NCBI GenBank assembly: GCA_024128875.1
Contig: JAMYFF010000008.1
Span: forward strand, 62,001-126,000
DNA: 64,000 bases
Direction: 5' to 3'
From: Salinilacustrithrix flava
GTDB taxonomy: Bacteria > Actinomycetota > Acidimicrobiia > Acidimicrobiales > Salinilacustritrichaceae
Below the pieces are notes generated by a model. The model was not told where the DNA came from. It was given only the letters and a program-made list of their open reading frames with translations, and searched no databases. This document shows, piece by piece, positions 50,625 through 59,774 of the stretch (positions are counted from its first letter, which is position 1; every line of letters begins with the position of its first letter). Position numbers and translations under genes: made by a program.

Positions 50625-52220
50625 GTGCGACGCCAGGACCGACCGCTCGTCGCCGTGCTCGGCCTGGTCTCGATCTGCTCGACCTTCCTCGCCGTCTCGG
50701 CCGCCACCGCCGCGCCGCTCGCCGAGCCGGCGCTGCTCCCGACCCCGCAGGTCGAGTGCGGCCCCGACGACGCGGCCGAGACCGACATCCAGGGCCGGGT
50801 GACGCCCGAGGACCACGCCTCCGGGCGAGCCGAGCGCGGCTTCTGGTGCAACGCCGAGCGCATCGGCACCTTCGGCGGGGATGCCGTCGACGGGACCGTC
50901 GGTGGGTTCAAGGTCGAGCGCTACGTCGACGCCAGCGGTCGGGAGTGCGCCTACTACGACTCCACCCTGCTGCTCGGCACCGACCTCTTCGACGGCGGCA
51001 TCGGCACGAACGTGCTCGACATGTCCGACCCGGCGAACCCGGTGAAGACGGCGTCGCTCGTGACGCCGGCGATGCTGTCGCCCCACGAGTCGCTGCTGGT
51101 CAACCAGGAGCGCGGCCTGCTCGTGGCGACCCTGGGGAACCCGGCGTTCAACGTCGGCATCCTCGACGTGTACGACCTCACCGAGGACTGCCGGTCCCCG
51201 AAGCTGCTGTCGTCGTCGCCGGCCGGGATCCTCGGCCACGAGAGCGGCTTCGCGCCGGACGGCATGACCTTCTACTCGGCGTCGCCGGCCACCCAGACGC
51301 TCGTACCCGTCGACCTGTCCGACCCGACCCTGCCGGTGCCGCTCACCAGCTACCGCATCAACAGCCACGGCCTCTCGCTCAGCGCCGACGGCACCCGCGC
51401 CTACGTGGCCTCCCTCGATGGGTTGGTCATCCTGGACGTCTCCGAGGTCCAGGCCCGCGAGCCCGACCCCGTGATCCGGGAGGTCAGCCGCCTGTCGTGG
51501 GAGTCGATGAGCATCCCGCAGAACGCCATCCCGATCACGATCGACGGCCACCCCTACGTCGTCGAGATCGACGAGTTCGGTGCGCAGGACGCGGTCGGCG
51601 CCGCCCGCATCATCGACATCGCCGACGAGACCCGCCCGCAGGTGATCTCCAACCTGCGCCTGGAGGTCCACCAGCCCGAGCACTTCGAGCAGCAGTCCGC
51701 CGACCCGGGGAGCTCGAGCCCGATCCAGGGCTACGCCGCCCACTACTGCAACGTCCCGACCCGCGTGGACCCGACCATCGTCGCCTGCTCGATGATCCTG
51801 TCGGGCCTGCGCGTCTTCAGCATCGTGGACCCGGCCAACCCGGTCGAGATCGCCTACTACAACGCCCCGTCGGACCCGAACGCGCCGACGGCCGGCAGCT
51901 ACGCCATGGCCAGCCCGACCTTCGTCCCCGAGCGCGACGAGATCTGGTACTCCGACGGCCACTCGGGCTTCCACGCCGTGCGCCTGGCCGACGGCGTGTG
52001 GCCGGCTGCGGGTTCGGCCCCGGTGCAACCGGCCCCACCCACGACGGAGCCGACGACCACGGCGGCACCATCGACCGCGACCGCTCCGGCGCAAGCCGCC
52101 GCCCCGACGTTGCCGGCCACCGGCGGTGGGGCACCCTTGGGTCTGGCCCTCGCCGCTGCGCTCTCCGGCGCCGCGGCGCTGTGGCTCGCCACGCGGGGCC
52201 GCCGCGCCGCACGACCCTGA
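50625..52220 (+). CDS. LVIVD-repeat surface protein with LPxTG-like sorting signal
   Basis: The protein has 531 residues. Signal peptide: MRRQDRPLVAVLGLVSICSTF (in part) ending near AATAA-P. Several LVIVD-type repeats follow (TNVLDMSDPANPVKTASLVTP, TLVPVDLSDPTLPVPLTSYRI, DGLVILDVSEVQAREPDPVIRE, LRVFSIVDPANPVEIAYYN). A Pro/Thr/Ala-rich linker precedes LPATGGG, a hydrophobic helix and RRAARP, a sortase signal for attachment to peptidoglycan. GTG 50625 is the only start giving this signal peptide. No sortase is in the window. The paralogue at 38665 lacks the sorting signal. Confidence 0.9.
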   Translation: MRRQDRPLVAVLGLVSICSTFLAVSAATAAPLAEPALLPTPQVECGPDDAAETDIQGRVTPEDHASGRAERGFWCNAERIGTFGGDAVDGTVGGFKVERYVDASGRECAYYDSTLLLGTDLFDGGIGTNVLDMSDPANPVKTASLVTPAMLSPHESLLVNQERGLLVATLGNPAFNVGILDVYDLTEDCRSPKLLSSSPAGILGHESGFAPDGMTFYSASPATQTLVPVDLSDPTLPVPLTSYRINSHGLSLSADGTRAYVASLDGLVILDVSEVQAREPDPVIREVSRLSWESMSIPQNAIPITIDGHPYVVEIDEFGAQDAVGAARIIDIADETRPQVISNLRLEVHQPEHFEQQSADPGSSSPIQGYAAHYCNVPTRVDPTIVACSMILSGLRVFSIVDPANPVEIAYYNAPSDPNAPTAGSYAMASPTFVPERDEIWYSDGHSGFHAVRLADGVWPAAGSAPVQPAPPTTEPTTTAAPSTATAPAQAAAPTLPATGGGAPLGLALAAALSGAAALWLATRGRRAARP

Positions 52221-52228
52221 GGAGCACG

Positions 52229-53182
52229 ATGTCCTGGACCGCCGACGACATCCCCGACCAGACCGGCCGCACCGCCGTGGTCACCGGCGCCAACGGTGGG
52301 CTCGGGCTCGAGACGGCCAAGGCGCTGGCCGCCAAGGGCGCGCACGTGGTGATGGCGGTGCGCGACCAGGCCAAGGCGGCAGCCGCCGAGCGCGAGATCC
52401 GCAGCCACGCATCCGATGCCTCGCTCGAGATCGTGCGCCTCGACCTCGGCGACCAAGCGTCGGTGAAGGACGCAGCCGCGACGATCGCGGAGGCGCACCC
52501 GGTGGTCGACCTCCTGGTGAACAACGCCGGCGTGATGGCGATGCCGGAGCGCAAGACGGCCGACGGCTACGAGATGCAGCTCGGCGTCAACCACCTCGGC
52601 CACTGGACCTTCACCGCCGGCCTGCTCGCTCCCCTGCTCCGCTCCGCAGGCGCGGATCGCCGCCCGCGGGTCGTCACCGTCACGAGCGTGGCCCGCTTCA
52701 CCGGCGGACCGGTCGATCCGTCGAACCCCCACCTCGCCGGTCGGTACGACCCGTGGCGGGCCTACGGCCAGGCCAAGCTGGCCAACTACTTCTTCGGCCT
52801 CGGGCTCCAGCGGCAGGCCGAGCGGGCCGGCGTGGACCTGGCCAGCCTCCTCGCCCACCCCGGCCTCACGAACACCGACCTGCAGAGCCGCACCCACCGC
52901 GAGGGCGGGGCCGGCGTCCTCGGCGCCGCGTCCGACCGGATCACCGACGTCCTCGGCATGTCGCCCGAGGCCGGCACACGCATGCAGCTGCGGGCGGCCA
53001 CCGACCCGAAGGCGAAGGGCGGGCAGCTCTACGCGCCGGCCTTCGCCAGCTTCGGGCCCGCCGTCGTGCGCCCGGTGCTCCGTCGCTGGGATCTGGAGGA
53101 GCGCATCGACCAGCTGTGGGAGGTCTCCGAGCGAGAGACCCATGTGCCCCTCGACGTCAGCGAGACCGCCCGCTCCCTCTGA
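52229..53182 (+). CDS. Short-chain dehydrogenase/reductase
   Basis: The protein has 317 residues. Classical SDR: cofactor motif TAVVTGANGGLGLETA, D-x-x-L adenine region (LDLGDQASV), NNAGVM, catalytic Ser in TVTSVARF and YGQAK with Tyr and Lys. It resembles the retinol-dehydrogenase/oxidoreductase-type SDRs. GGAG lies 4 bases before ATG 52229, which is 8 bases after the LVIVD stop. The substrate is unknown. Confidence 0.9.
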   Translation: MSWTADDIPDQTGRTAVVTGANGGLGLETAKALAAKGAHVVMAVRDQAKAAAAEREIRSHASDASLEIVRLDLGDQASVKDAAATIAEAHPVVDLLVNNAGVMAMPERKTADGYEMQLGVNHLGHWTFTAGLLAPLLRSAGADRRPRVVTVTSVARFTGGPVDPSNPHLAGRYDPWRAYGQAKLANYFFGLGLQRQAERAGVDLASLLAHPGLTNTDLQSRTHREGGAGVLGAASDRITDVLGMSPEAGTRMQLRAATDPKAKGGQLYAPAFASFGPAVVRPVLRRWDLEERIDQLWEVSERETHVPLDVSETARSL

Positions 53183-53200
53183 TCGTCGCCCTCTCGTTCT

Positions 53201-53239
53201 GGGCCGCTCCACACGCCTCGAAGGCGTGTCCCGCGGCCC
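53201..53239. terminator. Terminator between SDR and ABC exporter genes
   Basis: A two-part stem: GGGCCGC pairs with GCGGCCC and, inside it, ACACGCC-TCGAA-GGCGTGT. It lies between convergent genes ending at 53182 and 53274. Confidence 0.7.
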
Positions 53240-53273
53240 GGTTCGGTCGTCTCAACCGAGCGATGCCCCGGCG

Positions 53274-54101
53274 TCAGGGCGTAAGGCGGCGCATGCCCCG
53301 GAGGACGAAGACGGTGAGGACCGCGATGGTCCCACCGAGGGCAAGCAGGCCCGGCCACATCTCGCTCCAGCCGACCCCGAAGCCGGCGGGCGGGTTCAGC
53401 TGGTCGGGCACGAAGCCGGCCCGGGCCAGCCGCAGCACGTTGGTCATCGGGTTGATGCGGGCCACGCCGGGCAGCCAACCGCTCATGGCCGAGATCGGCA
53501 CCTGCGCGGTCGACAGGAAGATGGCCATGAAGATGCCCACCTGGATCAAGGGCCCGACGTTGGTGTTCTGCACCCGGTAGACGAGGCCGAGGGCCCAGAG
53601 CGCCGCGACGACGGCGATGCCGAGGGCGGACAGGACCAGCGTGGCGATGCCGAGCGCGCCGCCGGGGATCGCGACTCCGCCGATCATGGCCACGACGAGC
53701 ACGACCAGGGTGGTGACCAGGGCGCGTACGAGGGCGGCGGCGATGGCCCCACCGAGGAGCGTGGCGCGGCTCATCGGGGCGAGCAGGAACCGGTCGAAGA
53801 ACCCGGACTCGAAGTCCCGGGCCGTCGACAGGCCCATCGTCATCCCGGCGAACGACGCGCCCTGGATGATGGCCATCGGGGCGTACCAGGACATGGCGTT
53901 GCCGTTGCCGAAGGCCCGCCCGGCGAAGCCGTAGGCGCCCGAGAAGGTGATCACGAAGAAGACCGGCATGATCAGCGTCGGCACGAAGGTGGCGGGCTGG
54001 CGCCGGATGCCCCGCAGGTTCCGGGCCACCATCTCGCGAACGATGGCACCGGACCCGTGACGGGTGGTGCCGAGGTCGACCCGGGCGTCGACGGCGGTCA
54101 T
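53274..54101 (-). CDS. ABC-2 type transporter permease (DrrB-like)
   Basis: The protein has 275 residues with six hydrophobic segments and the ABC-2 membrane pattern: VPTLIMPVFFVITFSGAYGF, SFAGMTMGLSTARDFESGFFDRFLLAPM, LVRALVTTLVVLVVAMIGG, IATLVLSALGIAVVAALWALG, PLIQVGIFMAIFLSTAQVPIS and the C-terminal LLALGGTIAVLTVFVLRGMRR. The D-x-E-x-G-F-F-D-R-x-L-x-P-x-S motif is typical of DrrB proteins. Its ATG overlaps the stop of the other permease (ATGA). It pairs with 54098-54919 and the ATPase 54916-55869 as a drug or lipid exporter. Confidence 0.9.
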   Translation of the reverse strand: MTAVDARVDLGTTRHGSGAIVREMVARNLRGIRRQPATFVPTLIMPVFFVITFSGAYGFAGRAFGNGNAMSWYAPMAIIQGASFAGMTMGLSTARDFESGFFDRFLLAPMSRATLLGGAIAAALVRALVTTLVVLVVAMIGGVAIPGGALGIATLVLSALGIAVVAALWALGLVYRVQNTNVGPLIQVGIFMAIFLSTAQVPISAMSGWLPGVARINPMTNVLRLARAGFVPDQLNPPAGFGVGWSEMWPGLLALGGTIAVLTVFVLRGMRRLTP

Positions 54102-54919
54102 GCCGCCACCGCCAGCCGGCGACGGAGGGCACGCAGCGAGAGTGCGATGGCGAGCACCGCGACAGCAGCCGAGACGGCGATGGCCACAGCGGCGTCCTGG
54201 AACGACCACCCGATGCTGATGAGGTCGCGGAGCGCCTCGAGGATCCAGGAGATCGGGTTGTAGGTCGCCACGGTGCGGTACCAGCCGGTCATCAGCTCGC
54301 GCGGGAAGAACGCGGACGAGGTGAACATCAGCACGAAGATGAGCGGGAACGCCCCCTGCACCGCCTCGGAGGACCCGGTGCGGATGCCGAGCATCACGCC
54401 GAAGCCGCCGATGCCCACGCCGAGGAGGGCGGCGCACACGACCAGGACCGCGACCGCACCGACCCCGCCGTCGATCCGGGCGCCGAACAGGACGAGCACG
54501 GCGGTGAAGAACAGCGCCTGCACCGCACCGAGCACCGCGCCGCCGGCGAGGCGGCCGACGAGGATCGAGGTGCGCGACACGGGCGACGCGAGGAGCCGGT
54601 CGAAGAACCCGTTCTCGATGTCGTTGGCCATCTCGGTGCCGGCCTGGGTGGAGCCGAACAGGACCCCCTGCAGGACGGTGGCCGGCAGCAGGAAGTCGAG
54701 GAAGGAGTCGAACTGCGCGGCGAACACCGGCTGCTCGGACGTGATGCGGTCGAACGCCGCTGCGTTGAGCGCGGCGAAGAACAGCGGGAAGAAGATCGAC
54801 GGCACCAGCACCTGGGGCTGGCGGAGCACGGCGAACACCGCTCGCCGCGACAGCAGCAGCGACTGGCGCACCGGGCTGGGCCGGTTCACCACCACGTCGG
54901 CGGCGACGGTGGCGGTCAC
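54098..54919 (-). CDS. ABC-2 type transporter permease (DrrB-like, second subunit)
   Basis: The protein has 273 residues with the same layout as its neighbour: VLVPSIFFPLFFAALNAAAF, FLDFLLPATVLQGVLFGST, EMANDIENGFFDRLLASPVSRTSIL, then LGAVQALFFTAVLVLFGA, AVLVVCAALLGVGIGGFGVMLGI and ISWILEALRDLI with a final TM. GTG 54919 overlaps the ATPase stop (GTGA). Two different DrrB-like permeases suggest a heterodimeric channel. Confidence 0.9.
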   Translation of the reverse strand: MTATVAADVVVNRPSPVRQSLLLSRRAVFAVLRQPQVLVPSIFFPLFFAALNAAAFDRITSEQPVFAAQFDSFLDFLLPATVLQGVLFGSTQAGTEMANDIENGFFDRLLASPVSRTSILVGRLAGGAVLGAVQALFFTAVLVLFGARIDGGVGAVAVLVVCAALLGVGIGGFGVMLGIRTGSSEAVQGAFPLIFVLMFTSSAFFPRELMTGWYRTVATYNPISWILEALRDLISIGWSFQDAAVAIAVSAAVAVLAIALSLRALRRRLAVAA

Positions 54920-55869
54920 GTCGGTGCCGGCTCGTCCGCGCCTTCGAGGCGGCGACCGGTGGCCTCGGCGAACACGTCGTCGAGGGTCGGGGCGTTGAGC
55001 TCCATGTGGCGCACCGCCACGCCGGCCTCGTCGAGCTCGCGCACGACGGCGGTGAGCTGCTGGGCACCGCCCTCCAGGCCGATGGCGATCATGCCGGGCT
55101 CGCACGGCCGTTGCTCGCCGAAGCGCACGAGGCGGGCGAGGGCCGGGGCCGGATCGCCCTCCACCTCGATCATCAGCGTCGGCGAACCGACCTCGTCCTT
55201 CAGCGCCCTCGGATCGCCCTTCTTGACGATGCGGCCGTGGTCGATGATGGCGATGCGGCGGGCGAGCTGGTCGGCCTCCTCCAGGTACTGCGTCGTGAGC
55301 AGCACGGTGGTGCCGCGCTCCCGGTTCAGGTACCGGACCTCCTCCCACAGCGCGAGGCGGCTCATCGGGTCGAGGCCGGTGGTCGGCTCGTCGAGGAAGA
55401 GCACCTCGGGCTCGTGCACCAGCGACAGGGCCAGGTCGAGCCGGCGCCGCATGCCGCCCGAGTAGGTCCCCACCCGACGATCGGAGGCCGCGGTGAGTCC
55501 CACCCGCTCGAGCAGGTCCTTGCCGCGCTGGTCGGCGACCTTGGTCGGGATGCCGTGCAGCACCGCCTGCAGGTGCACCAGCTCGGAGCCGGTCATGAGC
55601 GGGTCGATGGCGGCGTCCTGGAGGGCGACGCCGATGGCGCGGCGGACGTCGCCCGCCTGGCGCACCACGTCGAACCCGGCGACGCTGGCGTGACCGGCGG
55701 TCGGCTTCAGCAGGGTGGTGAGCATGCGCACGGTGGTGGACTTGCCGGCGCCGTTCGGGCCGAGGAAGCCGAACACCTCGCCCGCCTCGATGGAGAGGTC
55801 CACGCCGTCGACGGCGACGAGGTCGCCGAAGCGGCGCTCGAGCCCCTCGGCCACGATGATCGGTGTCAC
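54916..55869 (-). CDS. DrrA-type ABC transporter ATP-binding protein
   Basis: The protein has 317 residues. Walker A GPNGAGKST, Q-loop ALQDAAIDPL, signature TYSGGMRRRLDLAL, Walker B VLFLDEPTTGLD, H-loop TTQY (T-Q-Y form usual in DrrA). A C-terminal extension (about 225-317) holds NAPTLDDVFAEATG, seen in daunorubicin resistance ATPases. It powers the two DrrB-like permeases encoded downstream. GTG 55869 is the likely start; no strong ribosome binding site. Confidence 0.93.
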   Translation of the reverse strand: MTPIIVAEGLERRFGDLVAVDGVDLSIEAGEVFGFLGPNGAGKSTTVRMLTTLLKPTAGHASVAGFDVVRQAGDVRRAIGVALQDAAIDPLMTGSELVHLQAVLHGIPTKVADQRGKDLLERVGLTAASDRRVGTYSGGMRRRLDLALSLVHEPEVLFLDEPTTGLDPMSRLALWEEVRYLNRERGTTVLLTTQYLEEADQLARRIAIIDHGRIVKKGDPRALKDEVGSPTLMIEVEGDPAPALARLVRFGEQRPCEPGMIAIGLEGGAQQLTAVVRELDEAGVAVRHMELNAPTLDDVFAEATGRRLEGADEPAPT

Positions 55870-55924
55870 GAGTGGGTCACCGTAGACCCGCCGGCACGTC
55901 TTCGATCACGATGGGCACGCGCCG

Positions 55925-56848
55925 TCAACCGGCAGCGGCTGCGGCGGCGAGCACCGCCCGTGTGGCTGCGGTCTCGTCCGGGTTCGCGCCCATCACCACG
56001 GCGGTGAAGTCCGTGGCACCGGCCTCGGCGACACGGGCGATGCCGTCGCGCACCTGCTGCTCGCTGCCGACGAAGGAGAGGTCCTCCAAGCCGTGGATGC
56101 CCTCGATGTCGAGCATGGCCCGGTAGGACGGGAGCTCGGCGTAGGCGGCCAGCACCTTGCCGATGAAGGCCCGGGCCGAGTCGGGGTCGTCGGTGACCCA
56201 GCACGGGATGCTGCAGACGATCGAGGGCGTGGGTCGGTCCGCATCGGCCGCGGCCTCGTTGATGCGGGGGGCGATGTGGGTCTCGACCGTGCGCGGCCCC
56301 ACGCACCACAGGATCGTGCCGTCGGTGCGGGCACCGGCGATGCGCAGCATCTGGTCGCCGAGCGCGGCGAGCATGACCTTGGGCGGCTGCTCCGTGGGAC
56401 GGGGCATGGGGGCGTCGGCCGTGAGGCTCCAGACCTCGCCGTGGTGCTGCACCGTCTCGCCGTGCAGGGCCGGCACGAGGACCTCGAGGTAGTCGAGCAT
56501 GTGGCGGATCGGCTTCTCCCACGTCATGTGCCACCGGTGCTCGACGGCGGGCTGGTGGGACAGCCCGATGCCGAGCACGAGCCGCCCGTGGGTGTTGGCC
56601 TGGGTGGTCAGCGCGCTGGCCGCGAGCGCCATGGGGTGCTGCAGCCAGGTGGGCACGACCGCGGTGCCGAGCTCGATCACGTTCGTCGCCGGACCGGCCG
56701 CCGACAGCACGCCGAGCGCGTCGGCCATGCCGGTCTGGGCCAGCCAGTAGGACGTGAACCCCTCGGCCTCGGCCGTGACGATGTCGGTGGTGATGGTGCC
56801 GACGTCGGGACGGGCGAGGAGGGACGAGCCGTTGATGCCGATGCGCAT
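55925..56848 (-). CDS. LLM-class F420-dependent oxidoreductase
   Basis: The protein has 307 residues with the luciferase-like TIM barrel: MRIGINGSSLLARP, SYWLAQTGMADALGVL, IELGTAVVPTWLQHPMALA, GRLVLGIGLSHQPAV, VMLAALGDQMLRIAGARTDGTILWCVGP and GIARVAEAGATDF. The family uses reduced F420 for redox steps on various substrates. ATG 56848 follows GGCGGG. It starts 23 bases after the TPP-enzyme stop, so it may share a transcript. Confidence 0.88.
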   Translation of the reverse strand: MRIGINGSSLLARPDVGTITTDIVTAEAEGFTSYWLAQTGMADALGVLSAAGPATNVIELGTAVVPTWLQHPMALAASALTTQANTHGRLVLGIGLSHQPAVEHRWHMTWEKPIRHMLDYLEVLVPALHGETVQHHGEVWSLTADAPMPRPTEQPPKVMLAALGDQMLRIAGARTDGTILWCVGPRTVETHIAPRINEAAADADRPTPSIVCSIPCWVTDDPDSARAFIGKVLAAYAELPSYRAMLDIEGIHGLEDLSFVGSEQQVRDGIARVAEAGATDFTAVVMGANPDETAATRAVLAAAAAAG

Positions 56849-56870
56849 CCCGCCGACCCTATGGGCAGGA

Positions 56871-58409
56871 CTAGATGAGCGCCTCGACCAGGAAGGGGCC
56901 CTCGGTGGCGAGTCCGCGCTCGAGGCCGGCGCGCAGCTCCTCGATGGTCGTTGCCTGCATCGCCTCCACGCCGAACCCCTTGGCCAGCGACACCCAGTCG
57001 AGCGCCGGCGACCCGAGGTCGGTGAGGGCGCGAGCCTGCGGACCGGGGTCGTCGTTGCCCGTGCGGTGGAGCTCCATCTGCAGGATCCGGTAGGCGCGGT
57101 TGGCGCACACGACCACGGTGACGTCGAGGCCCTCACGGGCCATGGTCCACAGCGACTGCACCGTGTACAGGCCCGAGCCGTCGGCCTGCAGCGCGATCAC
57201 CTTCCGATCGGGCGCGGCGACCGCGGCACCCACGGCGCAGGGGAGGCCCTGGCCGATGGCGCCGCCCGTCAGGGAGAACGACTCGTGCGGAGGCGCGCTG
57301 CCGGCGGTGATGGCCCAGCCGAGTCCGGAGGTGGCCGCCTCGTTGACGACGATGGCACCCTCGGGCTGCAGGGCCCCGACGACCTGACCCATGGTGATCA
57401 TGTCGAGGTTGCCGCCGGGCACCTCGGGCGCGTCCAGGTCCGTGACCTTGGCGGCCGGGCACTCGAGCGCATCGACGAGGGCGTCGAGGCCGAGGTGCCC
57501 GCGGGAGCCGGGTGGGCACAGCTCGAGCACGTCGCAGCCCTTGTCGAGCAGGTCGCTGCGGCCGAGCGACTGGTAGCCGAAGAAGGCGACGGGTGCCCGG
57601 GTGCCGGCGCACACGAGCGTGCGGATGCCGGCGAGCGCGTCGATGGCTTGCTCGGGGAAGTAGGGGATGGCGTCGAAGCGGGGCAGGCCGCGGCCCTGCT
57701 CGAGCACGGCGGGGAAGGTGTCGACCCAGACCTTGGCCCCGGTGTCCTCGGCGATGCGGTGGGCGGCCTCGAGCTCGGCTCGGCGCACCACGCCGCCGAG
57801 GAGGATGGCGACGCCGTCACCGCTGCGGAGCTTGGTGGCCGCGGCACCCACGGCGTCGCCGTCGACGGGCGGCTCGACCTCGGGCGGGAGGCCCACGTCG
57901 TGGAGGTCGGCGGCGCCCCATGCGGCGTCCTGCGGGACGATGAGCGTCGCCACACCCGACGGCGGACCGATGGCCGCCGCGATGGCCTCCAGCATGGCGC
58001 TGCCGGTGTGACCGGGCCCGGTGACCCGCTCGACGTGCAACGACACCGGCGACGCCAGCGACTCGATGTCGCTCGTGAGCGGCGCATCGGCGGACAGGTG
58101 CCAGGAGGCGTGGTCGCCGATGAGGTTCACCACCGGCGTGTGCGCCCGGCGGGCGTTGTGGAGGTTGGCGATGCCGTTGGCGAAGCCCGGGCCGAGGTGC
58201 AGCAGCGTCAGGGCCGGTCGACCGGTGACCCGCCCGTAGCCGTCGGCCGCGCCGGTGACGACGCCTTCGAACAGGCCGAGCACGCCCCGCATGCCGGGCA
58301 CCTGGTCGAGCGCGCCGACCAGCTCCATCTCGGTCGTGCCGGGGTTGGCGAAGCAGACGTCGACGCCCTGCTCGACGGCTGTCTGCAGCAGCAGTTCTGC
58401 ACCGTTCAC
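56871..58409 (-). CDS. Thiamine diphosphate-dependent enzyme (acetolactate synthase-like)
   Basis: The protein has 512 residues with the three-domain ThDP layout. N-terminal Pyr domain: CFANPGTTEMELVGALDQV with the activating Glu in the following segment (LFEGVVTGAADGYGR). Middle domain around 190-330. C-terminal PP domain with QADGSGLYTVQSLW..N metal motif and TMAREGLDVTVVVCANRAYRIL. By length and N-terminus it fits the acetolactate-synthase-like subgroup related to benzoylformate decarboxylase. Without a small subunit gene nearby, a catabolic decarboxylase or lyase role is as likely as valine/isoleucine synthesis. GTG 58409 has AGGAGG 8 bases upstream. Confidence 0.85.
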   Translation of the reverse strand: MNGAELLLQTAVEQGVDVCFANPGTTEMELVGALDQVPGMRGVLGLFEGVVTGAADGYGRVTGRPALTLLHLGPGFANGIANLHNARRAHTPVVNLIGDHASWHLSADAPLTSDIESLASPVSLHVERVTGPGHTGSAMLEAIAAAIGPPSGVATLIVPQDAAWGAADLHDVGLPPEVEPPVDGDAVGAAATKLRSGDGVAILLGGVVRRAELEAAHRIAEDTGAKVWVDTFPAVLEQGRGLPRFDAIPYFPEQAIDALAGIRTLVCAGTRAPVAFFGYQSLGRSDLLDKGCDVLELCPPGSRGHLGLDALVDALECPAAKVTDLDAPEVPGGNLDMITMGQVVGALQPEGAIVVNEAATSGLGWAITAGSAPPHESFSLTGGAIGQGLPCAVGAAVAAPDRKVIALQADGSGLYTVQSLWTMAREGLDVTVVVCANRAYRILQMELHRTGNDDPGPQARALTDLGSPALDWVSLAKGFGVEAMQATTIEELRAGLERGLATEGPFLVEALI

Positions 58410-58437
58410 GTGGTGGTCCTCCTGGTCGTGGTGTGGA

Positions 58438-59715
58438 TCACGGACCCGTTCGTGGATCCGGCGACGGCGTGCGGACCGCAGCACGGCGCGGCACGTCGTC
58501 GACGATGTAGCCCTGCCCGCTCAGGGACTCCTTCAGCTGCTCGGCACTCTCGCCGTCGCGGGTCTCGACGAGCAGCTCGATCTCGGTGACGCGGGCGGAG
58601 TGCACACCGAACTCGCGGTGGTGCCACAGGTCGACGATGTTCCCCCCGGCCCGACCGACGGCCGCGGTGAGCTCGCCGAGCGCGCCCGGGCTGTCGGGCA
58701 CCTCGATCACCACCCGGCACAGGCGACCGGTGCGGGCCAGGCCGCGCATGATGACCGCCGACAGCAGCCGCAGGTCGATGTTCGCACCCGAGAGGACGAG
58801 CCCCACCGTGCGGCCGGCGAAGCGGTCCGGATCGTCGAGCAGGGCGGCGAGCGGCGCGGCGCCGGCGCCCTCGCTGACCATCTTCTCGATCTCGAGGAAC
58901 CAGATCACCGCCTCCTCGATGAGGCGCTCGGGCACCGTCACGACGTCGTCGGCGAGGGCGGTGATGATCTCGGTGGTGAGCCGGCCCGGCGTCTTCACCG
59001 CGATGCCCTCGGCGATGGTGGGGCCCCAGGTGAGGTCCGGCGGTGCGGCGGTGCGGCCGGTGGCGAGGACCATCGCCGGGTGCAGCTCGGACTGCACGCC
59101 GATGAGCTCGATCCGTGGGGCCAGGGTCCGGGCCGCCACGCAGATCCCCGAGAAGAGTCCGCCGCCACCGACCGGGACGAGGAGCGCGTCGAGGTCCGGC
59201 CCGTCCTCGATGAGCTCGATGCCGCAGGTGCCCTGGCCGGCGATGATGGCGGGGTCGTCGTAGGGGGCGATGAAGGTGGCACCCTCCTCGGCGACGATCT
59301 GCATCGCGATGTCCTTGGCCTCGTCGAGGTTGGTGCCGGCCACCACGACCGTGGCGCCGTTGTCCTCGGTGGCCGAGATCTTGTTGGCCGGCGTGCCCTC
59401 CGGCATCACGATGGTCGAGCGGATGCCGAGCAGGGTGGCGTGGTGGGCGACGGCCTGGGCGTGGTTGCCGGCCGACATGGCCACGACGCCGGCGTCGGAC
59501 TGCCCGGGTTCGAGGCGCAGGAGCCGGTTCCGGGCACCGCGCTCCTTGAAGGACGCCGTGTACTGCAGGTTCTCGAACTTCACCCACACGTCAGCCCCGG
59601 TGATGGCCGACAGGGTGTGCGACCGGGCCATCGGGGTGCGGACGACGGCACCGGCGATGGCAGCGTGCGCGGCGCGCACGTCCTCGAAGGTCACCGGCAG
59701 CCGTCCCTGATGCAC
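58438..59715 (-). CDS. ilvA: Threonine ammonia-lyase
   Basis: A 425-residue PLP enzyme deaminating threonine to 2-oxobutyrate. The PLP Lys is in NLQYTASFKERGARNRL; the Gly-rich phosphate loop is VPVGGGGLFSG; SAGNHAQAVA is diagnostic of threonine dehydratases. The C-terminal ACT domain (about 330-410, VVIEVPDSPGALGELTAAVGRAGGNIVDLWHHRE, in part) suggests feedback or ligand control. ATG 59715 gives MHQGRLPVTFED; GTG 59694 is possible. The neighbouring TPP enzyme begins 29 bases after its stop, consistent with linked branched-chain metabolism. Confidence 0.9.
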   Translation of the reverse strand: MHQGRLPVTFEDVRAAHAAIAGAVVRTPMARSHTLSAITGADVWVKFENLQYTASFKERGARNRLLRLEPGQSDAGVVAMSAGNHAQAVAHHATLLGIRSTIVMPEGTPANKISATEDNGATVVVAGTNLDEAKDIAMQIVAEEGATFIAPYDDPAIIAGQGTCGIELIEDGPDLDALLVPVGGGGLFSGICVAARTLAPRIELIGVQSELHPAMVLATGRTAAPPDLTWGPTIAEGIAVKTPGRLTTEIITALADDVVTVPERLIEEAVIWFLEIEKMVSEGAGAAPLAALLDDPDRFAGRTVGLVLSGANIDLRLLSAVIMRGLARTGRLCRVVIEVPDSPGALGELTAAVGRAGGNIVDLWHHREFGVHSARVTEIELLVETRDGESAEQLKESLSGQGYIVDDVPRRAAVRTPSPDPRTGP

Positions 59716-59774
59716 GGCTGCATCGTGTCACGGTGCGGAGTCCGATGAGGGCCGCAGGGCCCTAGGATCTCAGG

